64,000 bases of DNA from Pirellulaceae bacterium (GCA_019636385.1 JAHBXT010000001.1:992001-1056000), one strand, 5' to 3'; shown: positions 34,785 to 45,330, numbered from the stretch's first letter. Program-made: numbers and translations. The notes: generated from the sequence alone by a model not told the origin.

Positions 34785-35240
34785 TTTCCTTCCGTGGAAA
34801 TGGGGTAGTGCGAGCCTGGCTACCATGCCGGCCGCAGTTCTGACAGCGCAGTGAACAGTCTCACGGGCACGGAGACGAGCTGCTGAGAGTCAGCCTGCGT
34901 CAAAACGCACTACGTTCATTACAATCCCAAGCCATTCCCCCACAGTGTCCAATTTGCTTGGCTATGCAAGCTTGGGTATCGGCAGCCAAAGTACCAGATT
35001 GTTGACACAGCCATCGAGTAATTGCGTTTCGGATGAGCGGCCCTTCACGATAGTGCGAACAAGCAAACTGCAACGCCTGGGTAAATATTGCACCCAGGAC
35101 CAGGACCAATAGTGGGAGGCGAGCAGTCGGTAGTGGGACAGCGATGGCGGGACAGGCGGTCCCTTCGAATCTTGTGACAGCTTCGAGACTGGTGGCTAAA
35201 GCTCCTTCATTTGGTGGCAACCTCGAACTTTGGTCCTCCC
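34785..35240. other. Intergenic region with a weak small-gene candidate
   Basis: About 450 bp. A minus-strand open frame at 34900-35220 encodes 106 residues (TTG start, GGAGG-like site upstream, one hydrophobic segment). It has several odd cysteines and no homologous pattern I know, so I do not call it a gene. Confidence 0.3.
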
Positions 35241-35684
35241 CTATGGATTGCCGCGAGCATTGAATTTGCTGGCGTCCTGGCAGCGCACACCGAATTGAGT
35301 AATCAACAGGGCCGCCCCGATCATGGTGATGCCTTTTAAAAAGAAAGAGGTCTGTATTCTGGCCATCACGGCGTCGGGAGCAGCTAGGATGCCATGGCCG
35401 TGCACGACGACGGTGACAGGAATCAAGAACAGCACAATTAGCCAGCCACCAAGTCGCGGTGCGCGGTTGGTTAATATGAAAAAGGCTCCGGCTAACTCGA
35501 CCATCCCCGAAAGGATTACCCAGAACTCACGAAACGGAATGATCTCTGGCATTAAAGCGACATACCCGGCCGGATCGGTGAAATGCGTGACTCCCGATAG
35601 AAAGAAGATCAGCACAAACATGACTCGACCCACAATGCCAATGGCTGGGTGATGAATATAGATGTCGGCTGGCCGCTGATTCAT
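35241..35684 (-). CDS. DoxX-family membrane protein
   Basis: A 147-aa protein with four membrane spans: GIVGRVMFVLIFFLSGVTHF, FWVILSGMVELAGAFFIL, LGGWLIVLFLIPVTVVVH and ITMIGAALLITQFG. This is the DoxX/SURF4 pattern seen in small membrane redox-related proteins. ATG 35684 is chosen for the GGGAGA ribosome site upstream; an in-frame start at 35723 would lengthen it by 13 residues. The function in this organism is unknown. Confidence 0.8.
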   Translation of the reverse strand: MNQRPADIYIHHPAIGIVGRVMFVLIFFLSGVTHFTDPAGYVALMPEIIPFREFWVILSGMVELAGAFFILTNRAPRLGGWLIVLFLIPVTVVVHGHGILAAPDAVMARIQTSFFLKGITMIGAALLITQFGVRCQDASKFNARGNP

Positions 35685-35850
35685 TTTCAGTTCTCCCGTT
35701 GGCAACCACACTGGGCTTGTCATGCGCTTTGCATATACCTACCGAGATCAGCAGGCGTACGGGATGTATTCTAAACGTATTAACAGCCTGATGATATGCA
35801 TGGCAAACCAGCCCAAACACCAGATGCATGCTGGCCGATGGCACCAACGC

Positions 35851-37401
35851 CTAGCGACTCTGCGGTAGCCACAACGATCTGATGGGCAACCGCACACGAC
35901 GGAGACAAGGCAAGACCAATTGATCCAGGGACTCGCGATCGCGTTGATCGAGCAGCCAGTTGGTACGCACACAAGCCACAGTCAGCAGCAGTAGCGTCAC
36001 GGCGGAGACATGAGCGCCGAAAATCAAACTGGCTGGTACCAAGCTGAAGATGATCGTCTTACGAGAGATACTACAGCCTTCCCGGTGAACTCGCCACAGG
36101 ATCATCAACACCAATAAGCCATTGGTGATCGCCGTTGCTAAGGCGGCACCGTACAAACCCATCGACAATATTAGCGGCCAGTTCAACGCAATGTTCAACA
36201 GCAAGGCGACCGACATTAGAACCGCATTCTGCTTGGCCTTTTCGGCACACAACAGATAGGCAGCGGCCACAGTGGACATACCGGACCACGCAGCCAGCGC
36301 CATTCCCAACGGCAGAATCGACAGCGCGGGCTGGAAGCGGTTGGAGAAGATCCACTCAAACAACAGTGGCGCAGCGGCCAATGTTAGACATGATAAAGTT
36401 GTGAATCCCAAACTGATAACGATCACCAGATTGTTCATCTTGCTGGAGATTTGATCGAACTGCTTGCGCTCCCAATTCGCGCTCAAGTAGGGCAGTAGAA
36501 TCCCGCTGAGCATCATGCCCAGGCTCATCAGCAGATTGGGAAGTATGCGTGCGCAGTAAAACTGACCGACCAAGGCTTGGCCGGCCTGAGCATCGGTAGG
36601 ACACAGATGGAGCAGCATGTACCGATCGCTGAGATCAAATAAATTGCTGACCAAATTGGAACACCATAATGCGACTGCGAAGGGAACTATGCGACCCCAC
36701 ATAACTGCGGGCGGCAAATCGGTTGCTGCTTTGAGTTCATGGCTGGCACTACGCCAGGCACCCCACAATCCAGGAACAATTGCCGCTAGACTGGCACTGG
36801 AGTAAGCGGGCAGCAGTGCCACCCAATTGCCCGTCCACCAAATCACGGCGATTCCCAAGATGGTGAACACCGCCGTCTGGATTAAGTGCATCATGGATGC
36901 CAGACGAACCAATCGCAACGATGTAACTAATTCGACAACGGTATTGAACAGAATCAGGTGAACCAGTGCCAACACCGTCCAACCGATTACCTGATACCCC
37001 ACTTCAGTACCGTAGAGCACCTGGCCAGAATGCGTTGGGAAGGCCAACATCAGTCCACACAACAACAACACGCCACACGCGCTGACCAAAGTCAGGCGTA
37101 GTAGATAGGGTCGCAGGCAGCCCTGTAGTCGATAGTGTTCCACAAACTTACCCAGTGAGCCAGGCAATCCCAGGACAGCCAGCGGTGCGCCAATCACGAA
37201 GAAGCTGTTTGCCAGCGCCCACAGCCCTAAATCGGCTTCGGGTAGGAACTGGCAGAACCCAAGATTGCGTACCAGCCCAATGACGCGCTGACCAACGTTG
37301 ATCACCAACATCGACAACAGTCCAGCCAGGAACGCATCGCCAGCCCGATGATGGTGGGTAGACCGCTGCTGCGGCTCGGATTCTCTGCTGGTGGAAGACA
37401 T
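35851..37401 (-). CDS. Wzx/MATE-type polysaccharide flippase
   Basis: A 516-aa integral membrane protein with about 12-14 hydrophobic segments. The first (RVIGLVRNLGFCQFLPEADLGLWALANSFF) and the GLPGSLGKFVEHYR region match Wzx-type O-antigen and exopolysaccharide translocases. It likely flips an undecaprenyl-linked oligosaccharide across the inner membrane. The N-terminal ~20 residues are polar and the C-terminal ~50 are basic. No polysaccharide biosynthesis gene lies next to it in the window. Confidence 0.85.
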   Translation of the reverse strand: MSSTSRESEPQQRSTHHHRAGDAFLAGLLSMLVINVGQRVIGLVRNLGFCQFLPEADLGLWALANSFFVIGAPLAVLGLPGSLGKFVEHYRLQGCLRPYLLRLTLVSACGVLLLCGLMLAFPTHSGQVLYGTEVGYQVIGWTVLALVHLILFNTVVELVTSLRLVRLASMMHLIQTAVFTILGIAVIWWTGNWVALLPAYSSASLAAIVPGLWGAWRSASHELKAATDLPPAVMWGRIVPFAVALWCSNLVSNLFDLSDRYMLLHLCPTDAQAGQALVGQFYCARILPNLLMSLGMMLSGILLPYLSANWERKQFDQISSKMNNLVIVISLGFTTLSCLTLAAAPLLFEWIFSNRFQPALSILPLGMALAAWSGMSTVAAAYLLCAEKAKQNAVLMSVALLLNIALNWPLILSMGLYGAALATAITNGLLVLMILWRVHREGCSISRKTIIFSLVPASLIFGAHVSAVTLLLLTVACVRTNWLLDQRDRESLDQLVLPCLRRVRLPIRSLWLPQSR

Positions 37402-37604
37402 GGAAGGGTCTAAAGAATTGGGCTCTGTGTTCCAGACTGAACGCAGTAACGTAGCTTATGGCAGGCTGCCGTTACGCCCCCAGGTCCAACAGGCGATCGT
37501 CCATTGGCAAGGCTCTGCCGGTCTATCTCGTTATAACCGTCAGATTTGGCATTATTCTTGAAACTGCATCGTTTTAAGCGCCTGTCTAATTGGGATTTTC
37601 GTGG

Positions 37605-37632
37605 AACCGCGCGGGTTTCGCATCGCGCGGTT
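37605..37632 (-). terminator. GC-rich hairpin downstream of thiO
   Basis: AACCGCGC and GCGCGGTT enclose a 12-nt loop about 60 bp past the thiO stop on the minus strand. It lacks a clear T run, so it is only a weak terminator candidate. Confidence 0.35.
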
Positions 37633-37692
37633 TCTGTAATTGGCGGGGCTTCTTGGGCCAGGTGGCTAAGCGGGTTATGGATGCCGTAAAGA

Positions 37693-38835
37693 CTAACCGC
37701 GGCCAACCCTGAATGGCGACAAGTCGATTTGGTTGCCGGTGCCCAGCATCAGGTTGGCCATAACCTGGGCTGTGCCACAGGCCAGATGCAATCCGCTGCG
37801 AAAGTGGCCGGCGGCACAGTACAGATTCCTGGTACCAGGAACGGCACCCAAGTAAGGCAATCCATCGAATGATCCCGGACGCAGCCCCGCCCATGTTGAG
37901 ACGACTTGGGCATGGTTGAGCTGAGGTAATACCGAGCATGCCCAATTCTGAATCTGTTCAAGCGCTTCGGGAGTTGTTTCAATCACATAGCCCACTTCCT
38001 CTTCAACGCTGCCGGCCAACAAGTGCCCGTCGTCGCGGGGAACCAAGTAACGATGTCCCTCGTTGACAATTCGGCTTAAGATAGGACGCTGCGAGTTGTA
38101 CAACACCATCTGTCCACGGACGGGCAGAATGCCGTTGGGCAAATTCAACTGTTCGAGCATCTGCCGCGCCCATGCTCCCGTGCACAGGCAGATGCGATCG
38201 GCAGTGAACTTGTCACCCTGCGTACTTTTCAGCTCAGCTTGCCCTGCCGCGTCCACTCGAATCTCCGCAATATTGGCTGACAGGAAGTTAACGCCTAGAT
38301 TCTGGCAGGCGATTCGCAGTGCCTTCAAATGCCGCGGGTTGCGCAACTGGCATTCCCCTGGCAACAACCAGCTTTGAAAGATGGGAGAGCGGCCATAGGA
38401 TGACAACTGCGGTTCGAGCTTCAATAGCTCCGCTGTTGTCAGGCGTTGATACTCAATACTGTATTGCTCCCACCAATACTCCTGGGCTGTGAGGGTGGCT
38501 ACTTCCGCGCGGCTGGTTGCCAAGTAAACTCCGCCGCAACGACGGAAACCGGTATCGACGCCAGTCTCTTCAAGCAGGCGCTGGGCCCACTGGCCATGTA
38601 ACCGGTGGCTGAGTGACTTCAGCTGCTCGTAGGGGTCCACTACGGCACAGTTGGCCGCTGGGGGCAGAATGCCCGCTCCGGCCCAGGAAGCTGCTGGTCG
38701 CTCCTGCTCCGGCTGGATCACACTGACCGGGCGCAGCCGCCGTGCCAATTCCCATGCCAGCGACAAGCCGATCGCGCCGCCTCCTACGATCAGTGCTTCA
38801 GCGCGGTTCATTGAAGTCATCACAACAGTCATCAA
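37693..38835 (-). CDS. thiO: Glycine oxidase ThiO (thiamine biosynthesis)
   Basis: A 380-aa FAD-dependent amine oxidase of the DAO family. ALIVGGGAIGLSLAWELARR is the Rossmann FAD motif, and ASWAGAGILPP plus YLVPRDDGHLLAGSVEEEVG are typical of ThiO, which oxidises glycine to the imine used for the thiazole ring of thiamine. The C-terminal GTRNLYCAAGHFRSGLHLACGT holds the end of the flavin site. The exact start is uncertain among Met1, Met7 and Met9. No other thi gene is in the window. Confidence 0.85.
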   Translation of the reverse strand: MMTVVMTSMNRAEALIVGGGAIGLSLAWELARRLRPVSVIQPEQERPAASWAGAGILPPAANCAVVDPYEQLKSLSHRLHGQWAQRLLEETGVDTGFRRCGGVYLATSRAEVATLTAQEYWWEQYSIEYQRLTTAELLKLEPQLSSYGRSPIFQSWLLPGECQLRNPRHLKALRIACQNLGVNFLSANIAEIRVDAAGQAELKSTQGDKFTADRICLCTGAWARQMLEQLNLPNGILPVRGQMVLYNSQRPILSRIVNEGHRYLVPRDDGHLLAGSVEEEVGYVIETTPEALEQIQNWACSVLPQLNHAQVVSTWAGLRPGSFDGLPYLGAVPGTRNLYCAAGHFRSGLHLACGTAQVMANLMLGTGNQIDLSPFRVGRG

Positions 38836-39111
38836 AAGTGTACAATGCCTGGGAAAACGGCTACTGAAAGACGTCGATTTGTGCCGACCACAGCGACAGC
38901 ATCCAGGCTAGATGGTCGCCTTTCAATGGGACAGGCGGTTTCCGTGAAATTAGGCAGCGGTGGGCAGCATAGTCGATTACAATAAACGTGCGTGATCGGT
39001 GGGCGGCAGTCGCCGGAATTTTCGCTACACTGTCGTATCTGCAATTTCCTTTCTGGCAATCGGTAGCGACAATTCTTTATGGACATTTCCCGTTTACGGT
39101 AGCCGCAGGAC

Positions 39112-40803
39112 ATGAGCATGGCAACCGTCAGTGCGGACAGACTGATCGAGTTGGTGACTAAGAGCCAGTTGGCCGAGCCCGCCCGACTGGAGGCGGCACT
39201 GGAGCGCATCCGTAGCGCGCATGATGGACAGTTGCCCACCGATGTCATTGAATTAGCGAAAGCCTTGCAGCGCGAAAAGGTGATCACGCGCTGGCACGCC
39301 GAGAAGTTGATCGTCGGCAAGTACAAAGGCTTCTTTTTGGGCAAGTACAAGCTGCTGGGCCACATCGGCAGTGGTGGGATGAGCAGTGTGTATCTGGCCG
39401 AACACACCAAGATGAATGACTTGCGGGCCATCAAAGTGCTGCCACCCAGCAAGATGGGAAAGTCTTCATATCTGGCGCGCTTTCAACAAGAGGCTAAAGC
39501 CATCGCTTCGCTGAATCACCCCAACATTGTTCGGGCTTTCGACATCGACAACGATGGCGATATTCACTTCATCGTCATGGAATATGTGGACGGTATCGAC
39601 CTACAGAATCTGGTCAAGAAGAAGGGACCACTGCCTTTTGACCAAGTGGCCGACTATGTGGCCCAGGCGGCTCACGGCCTGCAGCATGCTCACGAAGTAG
39701 GACTGATTCACCGCGACGTCAAACCCGCCAACCTACTGCTGCGGAAAGATGGTCGCATCAAGCTACTGGATTTGGGATTGGCTTTGTTTGCGGACGAGTC
39801 ACAGGCATCGCTGACCATCGACCACAGCGATAAAGTCTTGGGGACTGCTGACTATCTGGCTCCGGAACAAGCGCTCAACAGCCACGGTGTCGATCATCGC
39901 GCCGATTTGTACGCGTTGGGCTGCACTATGTACTATCTACTAACCGGCAGCCCCCCATTTCCATCTGGATCGATCGCTCAGCGAATCGCCAAACATCAAC
40001 GGGAAATGCCTAAAGAGATTCGCAAACTGCGACCGGAATGTCCCGGTGAATTGGAAGGCATTTGCTGGAAACTGCTGCAAAAAGACCCAATGTTTCGCTA
40101 CACCACCGCGCAGCAGACGGCTGAGGTTCTGGAAGCTTGGCTGGCCAGTTATCGCGCTTCTAGCGTTCCGAACAGCGCTCGAACCGCTACGGTGGCTGGC
40201 GACAGCGCCTCGCGCAACACTTCTGGGCTGAGCCAACTGGGGGCGCGAATCAGCGATTTGGGATCGCGCACCGGCGACTCAAGTACCAGCCGTAGTGGTC
40301 TGGGGTCCTCAAGTAGCGGCTTGGGCTCCAGCTTGTCAGACACGATGAACAATCGTGGCGCAGAAACCTTGCCTGGTCGTTCAGGCAGTGGGATCACCAA
40401 TCTTTCGGCCAGCGACAGCGGGGTGCTCGTACGTCTGGCCAGTGCTTCATCCAGCGGCAGTAGTAGCCGCATTGACTTGCAAGCCGAGATGAAGCCGCGT
40501 GGACCCAAGCCGGGCGGCGCCGGCTCAGCATCTCCGGGGCGATCGCCAGCCAGCCAACCCGTCCAGAAATCGCGGACGGCAGCACCCGCTCGGTCTACCG
40601 CCCATGCGCCATCGCGACCCGCATCAACCACAGCCAACTCAGCCCCTGCCGGACCGTTGCCCGTCGAGCCGACTCGTAAAGCCTTGTGGATTGCGGGACT
40701 GTTGGTTATGTTCCTTCTGGCCGTGTTGTTGGGCGTGGTTATCGAGCGACTGGTGGCTAATCGCCAACCGTCGCCTGTGAACCCCACCGAACAATCGCGC
40801 TGA
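39112..40803 (+). CDS. PknB-like Ser/Thr protein kinase with C-terminal membrane anchor
   Basis: A 563-aa protein. Residues 79-340 are a Hanks-type kinase: HIGSGGMSSVYLAEH (glycine loop 86-91), AIKVL (Lys108), IHRDVKPANLLL (HRD 200-202) and LLDLGLA (DLG at 220-222 in place of DFG, which is common in planctomycete kinases). TADYLAPEQALNSHGVDHRADLYALGCTMYYLLTG is the activation and APE region. A long Ser/Gly/Pro-rich linker follows, and one membrane span (about 522-545) lies near the C-terminus. The N-terminal ~75 residues are an unknown helical domain. Substrate unknown. Confidence 0.9.
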   Translation: MSMATVSADRLIELVTKSQLAEPARLEAALERIRSAHDGQLPTDVIELAKALQREKVITRWHAEKLIVGKYKGFFLGKYKLLGHIGSGGMSSVYLAEHTKMNDLRAIKVLPPSKMGKSSYLARFQQEAKAIASLNHPNIVRAFDIDNDGDIHFIVMEYVDGIDLQNLVKKKGPLPFDQVADYVAQAAHGLQHAHEVGLIHRDVKPANLLLRKDGRIKLLDLGLALFADESQASLTIDHSDKVLGTADYLAPEQALNSHGVDHRADLYALGCTMYYLLTGSPPFPSGSIAQRIAKHQREMPKEIRKLRPECPGELEGICWKLLQKDPMFRYTTAQQTAEVLEAWLASYRASSVPNSARTATVAGDSASRNTSGLSQLGARISDLGSRTGDSSTSRSGLGSSSSGLGSSLSDTMNNRGAETLPGRSGSGITNLSASDSGVLVRLASASSSGSSSRIDLQAEMKPRGPKPGGAGSASPGRSPASQPVQKSRTAAPARSTAHAPSRPASTTANSAPAGPLPVEPTRKALWIAGLLVMFLLAVLLGVVIERLVANRQPSPVNPTEQSR

Positions 40804-40882
40804 GGTTCGTTGTGCATCACGGGTAGCTCTGCAATTGAATCTCTGCCTGCACCCATCATCGATCTCGTAGCTGGAACTCTTG

Positions 40883-41581
40883 ATGCACAACCGATTCGCT
40901 GGCCTTACTCAGGCTTGTACGCTCCCGTTCGTGGTCTACCTGGTGGGCAGCGCGATGTTAAGCAAATTAAGTACGCAGTCGTACCCGTTCGGTTACGCTG
41001 TAGTCGCGGCCGCCTCAGCTCTGACGCTGTGGTGGTTGTTGCCTCGTCCGGCTCGAAGCACACTTTTTACGATCCACCCGCGCATTTTTTGGGGAGTGCT
41101 GGTCGGCACACTGGGAATTGCTTGGTGGATTCTACTTAGCCACTTACACTTGGAAAAACAATTGACGGCCGGCTTTCCCGAGTGGTTGCAAGTGGGTGAG
41201 CGAGTAAGTTTTAATCCGCTGGAAAAAATTGCTGATCCCTGGGCGCGTGCCGGATTCTTAGCGGTCCGACTGCTGGGAATTGCCGTAATCGTCCCGCTTG
41301 TGGAAGAGCTGTTTTGGCGCGGGTTTTTATTGCGCTGGACGATTGATCCGGAATGGCAGGACGTGCCGTTAGGCACGTTCACCTGGGCCAGTTGCGGTAT
41401 TGTCACGGCATTGTTCACTCTGGCGCACCCAGAATGGTTTGCAGCCGCTAGCTATTGTCTGCTGATCAACGGCTTGTTGTATTGGAAGCGTGACTTGTGG
41501 CAGTGCATCGTGGCCCACAGCGTCAGCAATTTTTTGTTGGCGATGTACGTGCTCCAGACCGGCCATTGGTGGCTGTGGTAG
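40883..41581 (+). CDS. CPBP/CAAX-protease family membrane protein
   Basis: A 232-aa membrane protein with the CPBP motifs EELFWRGFLLR (EExxxR), AHPEW and AHSVSNF, as expected for Abi/CAAX-type glutamic peptidases. It has about six hydrophobic segments. It resembles the small CAAX-protease-like proteins (TIGR03008) often paired with exosortases, but no exosortase is in this window. Start ATG 40883 is preferred over an upstream TTG. It follows the kinase on the same strand and may be co-transcribed. Confidence 0.8.
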   Translation: MHNRFAGLTQACTLPFVVYLVGSAMLSKLSTQSYPFGYAVVAAASALTLWWLLPRPARSTLFTIHPRIFWGVLVGTLGIAWWILLSHLHLEKQLTAGFPEWLQVGERVSFNPLEKIADPWARAGFLAVRLLGIAVIVPLVEELFWRGFLLRWTIDPEWQDVPLGTFTWASCGIVTALFTLAHPEWFAAASYCLLINGLLYWKRDLWQCIVAHSVSNFLLAMYVLQTGHWWLW

Positions 41582-41624
41582 TTGCTTGGATCGCTATGAT
41601 GCATGTAGCCCGGTCTGGTTTCCG

Positions 41625-43376
41625 CTACCAAGCATCGGCGGCGCTGGGGACGCGAGGATCGGAAGCGGCCCGCATCTGTGACTGTTCAAACTGAATTGCT
41701 TGAGCGACTGCCAGAGTGTCGGTACGCTGAATTTCATGGCCAAACTGTTGCAACTGGCTAACGACGCTGGCGGGCATCGCCTGCTCGACCCACGCTTGAT
41801 CGGGCGACCACTGGTGATGCACGCGGGCTGAACCGAGCGCCTGATCAACACTGTTGCCCAAGTCGATTGTCCGCACCAGAGCCTGCAGCACCGCCGTGAT
41901 GATTCTCGGACCACCGGCTGCACCACCCGTGAACAACAATCTGTCGTGCTGATCCAATACGATGGTCGGACTCATGCTCGACAGCGGGCGTTTGCCAGCC
42001 ACAATCTCGTTGGCTTTGGACCCCAACAAACCAAAAGCGTTTCGAACCCCTGCGGCTAAGCTGAAATCGTCCATCTGATTGTTCAGCACAATGCCGGTTC
42101 CTGGCAGAATGATCTTCGAACCGAAACTGGTGTTGACCGTTTGCGTCAGCGCTACCGCGTTGCCTTGAGCATCTGCAACCGTTAAATGTGTCGTATGTCC
42201 GCCACGACCCAATACATCTTGGTCGGCGCGAGGCGGTTGGCCGTGGCTGGTGACTACGGTCGCCCGCTCAGGGTCAATATCGGCTGCTCGCTGCCGTAGA
42301 TAATCCACGTCCAGCAGCCCCGTTGGCACTTTGGTGAAATCGGCATCGCCCAACCAGTAAGCGCGATCGGCCAGCGCGCGCTTCATGACTTCTAACAGCA
42401 GATGCAAGCCTGCCGCTTCCGATTGCCCGAAGGCTGCGGCTACATCTAGCGGTTCCAACATGCCCAGCATTTGAGCAATATGAATTCCACCTGAGCTGGG
42501 CGGCGGAAAACCAACCACTTGCCGACCTCGATATCCGCTGCGAATCGGCGCGCGGTGCAGCACTCGGTACTCCGCCAGATCGTCCGCGCGCATCCAGCCG
42601 TTGTGGGCGATCATGTACGCCTGGAGCCGATCGGCAAATTCTCCCCGATAAAACCACTCGCCCCCTTCATCGGCGATCTTGCGCAGCGATCGCGCCAGGT
42701 CGGGTTGTCGCAGAACGTCGCCAGCACGCCACGGCTGACCGCCAGGGTCCAGCAGCACGCCAGCCGATGCCGGAAACCTGCGCAGCGCTGGAGCCGAAGT
42801 TTTCAAGACGTTGGCGAAATAATCGGAAATCAGGTAGCCACTCTCAGCCACCTGAGCGGCCGACAGCAAACTGTCTTGCCAGCCTTGGACACCGTGCTGT
42901 CGACTGATCTGTTCAAGCAACGCCAACAATCCGGGAACAGCCACCGCTAACGGACCATGCTGACTGAGCTGCGAGTCGGGTTTACCGTCCGAGCCTCGAT
43001 AGTGATCCGGCAGACTGCGCCGGGGTGCCGTTTCACGGCCGTCCAGTGCCAAAACTTGGCCATCCGCCAAGCGAAGCAGGGCTAGTCCGCCGCCACCAAT
43101 TCCAGAGTTATGTCCATCGACAACCGACAACATCAGTGAAGCTGCTACGGCTGCGTCGATGGCATTACCGCCTTGCTGGAGTCGCTCCATAGCGGCCCGC
43201 GTGGCCAACGGATGCGACGTAGCCACACAGCCTCGCGCACCCGAAGCGACCTTGCGCGCCGAGGCGTACATATCTCTCACATCCTCGCCGCAACCGCGCC
43301 CGGCCAGACAAAACGCCGACCCCGCCCATGTGGCACCTGCTAGAAAATTGCGGCGATGAATCATTGTGAATCGCAT
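41625..43376 (-). CDS. Gamma-glutamyltransferase
   Basis: A 583-aa secreted enzyme with a Tat-like start (MIHRRNFLAGATWAGSAFC). RAAMERLQQGGNAIDAAVAASLMLSVVDGHNSGIGGGG is the N-terminal GGT core and GGHTTHLTVADAQGNAVALTQTVN contains the catalytic Thr that follows autoproteolysis. LNNQMDDFS and the GAAGGPRIITAV region are usual GGT parts. It moves gamma-glutamyl groups from glutathione or other peptides in the periplasm. Start Met1 or Met5 both precede RRNFLAG. Confidence 0.9.
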   Translation of the reverse strand: MRFTMIHRRNFLAGATWAGSAFCLAGRGCGEDVRDMYASARKVASGARGCVATSHPLATRAAMERLQQGGNAIDAAVAASLMLSVVDGHNSGIGGGGLALLRLADGQVLALDGRETAPRRSLPDHYRGSDGKPDSQLSQHGPLAVAVPGLLALLEQISRQHGVQGWQDSLLSAAQVAESGYLISDYFANVLKTSAPALRRFPASAGVLLDPGGQPWRAGDVLRQPDLARSLRKIADEGGEWFYRGEFADRLQAYMIAHNGWMRADDLAEYRVLHRAPIRSGYRGRQVVGFPPPSSGGIHIAQMLGMLEPLDVAAAFGQSEAAGLHLLLEVMKRALADRAYWLGDADFTKVPTGLLDVDYLRQRAADIDPERATVVTSHGQPPRADQDVLGRGGHTTHLTVADAQGNAVALTQTVNTSFGSKIILPGTGIVLNNQMDDFSLAAGVRNAFGLLGSKANEIVAGKRPLSSMSPTIVLDQHDRLLFTGGAAGGPRIITAVLQALVRTIDLGNSVDQALGSARVHHQWSPDQAWVEQAMPASVVSQLQQFGHEIQRTDTLAVAQAIQFEQSQMRAASDPRVPSAADAW

Positions 43377-43509
43377 GAGGGAATCTTAGTTAACGAGCGG
43401 CATAGTTACAGCCACCGTCACTCTGGCCATTTCGCGAACCGGATTTTCACCGTCTGGCGACAGCGACTTGTGGATTGTGGTTATTACCAGCTGGCCGCAG
43501 CGCCTGCCG

Positions 43510-45330
43510 TTAAGTAGTCTGCGATGGTGGCTGGGCGCCGCCCTGTTCCAACAATTCAAGCGGCATGGCCAGCAGGGCTTGAGCCAGGGCCTTGCCTTGA
43601 GCATCATTGCGCAGCCCGCGACGCAAGACGCCACTAAGTAGAAAATTCAGTCCGCCCAAGTTCGGCAGTTCGTAGCGAGTTACGTTTTCAACAGTCAGCT
43701 CGCGGAAATAATTACCAACGCGCTCCACCGTTAGTTGTTGGCACAGCCAGGGATAATCGCCTGGATCGCGCACTAAGATACCAATATTGGCTGACGTGCC
43801 CTTGTCACCGCTACGGCCATAGGCGATGTCGATCAGCCGGCGGACGGTGGGGCCAGTCGAAGCACCGACAGCCGCAGGTGATATCGAGCTGGTAATAGGT
43901 GGGGATACTGGCGCGACAGGCGGCCAATGACATTCGGATTGACGATTGGCCAGCGTATCGCTGGTCGTGAGATATTGGACCTCGACCGGAACCTCCTGGG
44001 CTCGAATCAAGCAGGGCCAGTAGCGGAAGATGGGATGCACCCGCGGACGACCTTCTGCGTAACCCGTTGTGCCTTGTGCCCCGGCAGTCACCAGCGGCAT
44101 CAGCTCTTGAGAAAACGCCTCGACAGCCGCTTGCGAATCGGACTGCACGGCGACGCGCATCACGGTTTCGTATTCCGACTGTGAGTTCAAACGTGCATCG
44201 GGGACCGGAACGCTGGCAGCGTGTCCCAAGCACTCAATCATCGTATCTCGATATTGCCAGCCGGCATCGGCCAGACGCTGCAACACGATTTGGCCGCTGA
44301 GTCGCGCCTTTTCTTGCGAGCGATGCCCGTAGATCGTCAGCATCCCGGCCGCGCGATATCCGTCGCGATAGGTCGCACTGACTTTGAGCGTTTCTGGGCG
44401 CGGCGAGCCAATGGCACCGATCACTTCGACACGGTCCTGGGCAATCTGTCTAACCTGCAGGTCGGTGAACGAGACTCGAACGTCAGGGCTGAGATACTCG
44501 GCTGGGTCGCCAATTTCATAGACCAGTTGTTCCTTGACGGTCTGCGGGGTTACGCGCCCACCTGTGCCAGTGGGTTTCGTGACCACGATCCGACCGCTGG
44601 CGTCGATTTCGACGATGGGAAAGCCAATATGCGCCAGGTCCGGCATCTGTAGCCAATCGGTAGAAATTCCTCCGGTAACGTGGGTACCACACTCCAGCAG
44701 ATGTCCAGCCACGGTGCCTTGCGCCAGTCGCGGCCAATCATCCAGCGACCAATTAAAGGCATGAACGCAAGCCGCCAAAACCATTGATGGATCAGCCACG
44801 CGCCCGGTGATCACAATGTCCGCGCCGGCTTGCAGTGCCCGTACCATACCTTCGCAACCCACATAGGCGTTGGCCGTGACCAATTGTGGCTGAACTTCTG
44901 ACAGAGGACGACCGTCATCCAAGTTTTTGAGGTGAATTGAAGTTCCAGGATCAGCCTTCAGCGTCATGAGTACATCGTCTCCAGAGACCACTGCTATCTT
45001 CAGCTCACGGCATCCACGCTGCTCAAGTGCCTGCTGGCAGGCTAGGGCACAGGCCAGCGGGTTGAGTCCGCCGGAATTTGCGATCAACCGGCAGCGTCCT
45101 CCGCTGGCCCAATAGTCGGCCAACGACTGGACAACTTTGACAAAATCAAGGGGATAGCCCAGCTCGGGGCGTCTGTCGCGCTGCACCGCCAAGATCGACA
45201 TCGACACTTCGGCCAGATAGTCCATCGTCAGATAGTCCAGGTCCGGACACTGCGATAGCAACTGTGCTGCCGCAGACGACGAATCACCCCAAAAGGCTTG
45301 CGCGTTTCCAATCCGCACTACTTGATTCAC
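43510..45330 (-). CDS. AtuA-like protein (acyclic terpene utilization family, DUF1446)
   Basis: A 606-aa protein of the AtuA/DUF1446 family: VRIGNAQAFWGDSSSAA at the start, YLTMDYLAEVSMSILA, LIANSGGLNPLACA, IVITGRVADPSMVLA and GHLLECGTHVTGG. The C-terminal part (IAYGRSGDKGTSANIG) is typical of this family. AtuA is needed for growth on acyclic terpenes in Pseudomonas, but its reaction is unclear. It overlaps the carboxylase gene by 4 bp, as in atu clusters. The other atu genes are not next to it. Confidence 0.85.
   Translation of the reverse strand: MNQVVRIGNAQAFWGDSSSAAAQLLSQCPDLDYLTMDYLAEVSMSILAVQRDRRPELGYPLDFVKVVQSLADYWASGGRCRLIANSGGLNPLACALACQQALEQRGCRELKIAVVSGDDVLMTLKADPGTSIHLKNLDDGRPLSEVQPQLVTANAYVGCEGMVRALQAGADIVITGRVADPSMVLAACVHAFNWSLDDWPRLAQGTVAGHLLECGTHVTGGISTDWLQMPDLAHIGFPIVEIDASGRIVVTKPTGTGGRVTPQTVKEQLVYEIGDPAEYLSPDVRVSFTDLQVRQIAQDRVEVIGAIGSPRPETLKVSATYRDGYRAAGMLTIYGHRSQEKARLSGQIVLQRLADAGWQYRDTMIECLGHAASVPVPDARLNSQSEYETVMRVAVQSDSQAAVEAFSQELMPLVTAGAQGTTGYAEGRPRVHPIFRYWPCLIRAQEVPVEVQYLTTSDTLANRQSECHWPPVAPVSPPITSSISPAAVGASTGPTVRRLIDIAYGRSGDKGTSANIGILVRDPGDYPWLCQQLTVERVGNYFRELTVENVTRYELPNLGGLNFLLSGVLRRGLRNDAQGKALAQALLAMPLELLEQGGAQPPSQTT

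Noticed and set aside
34900..35220. Minus-strand 106-aa open frame
   Set aside because: TTG start, no recognised family and an odd cysteine distribution. Kept only as a note in the intergenic entry.
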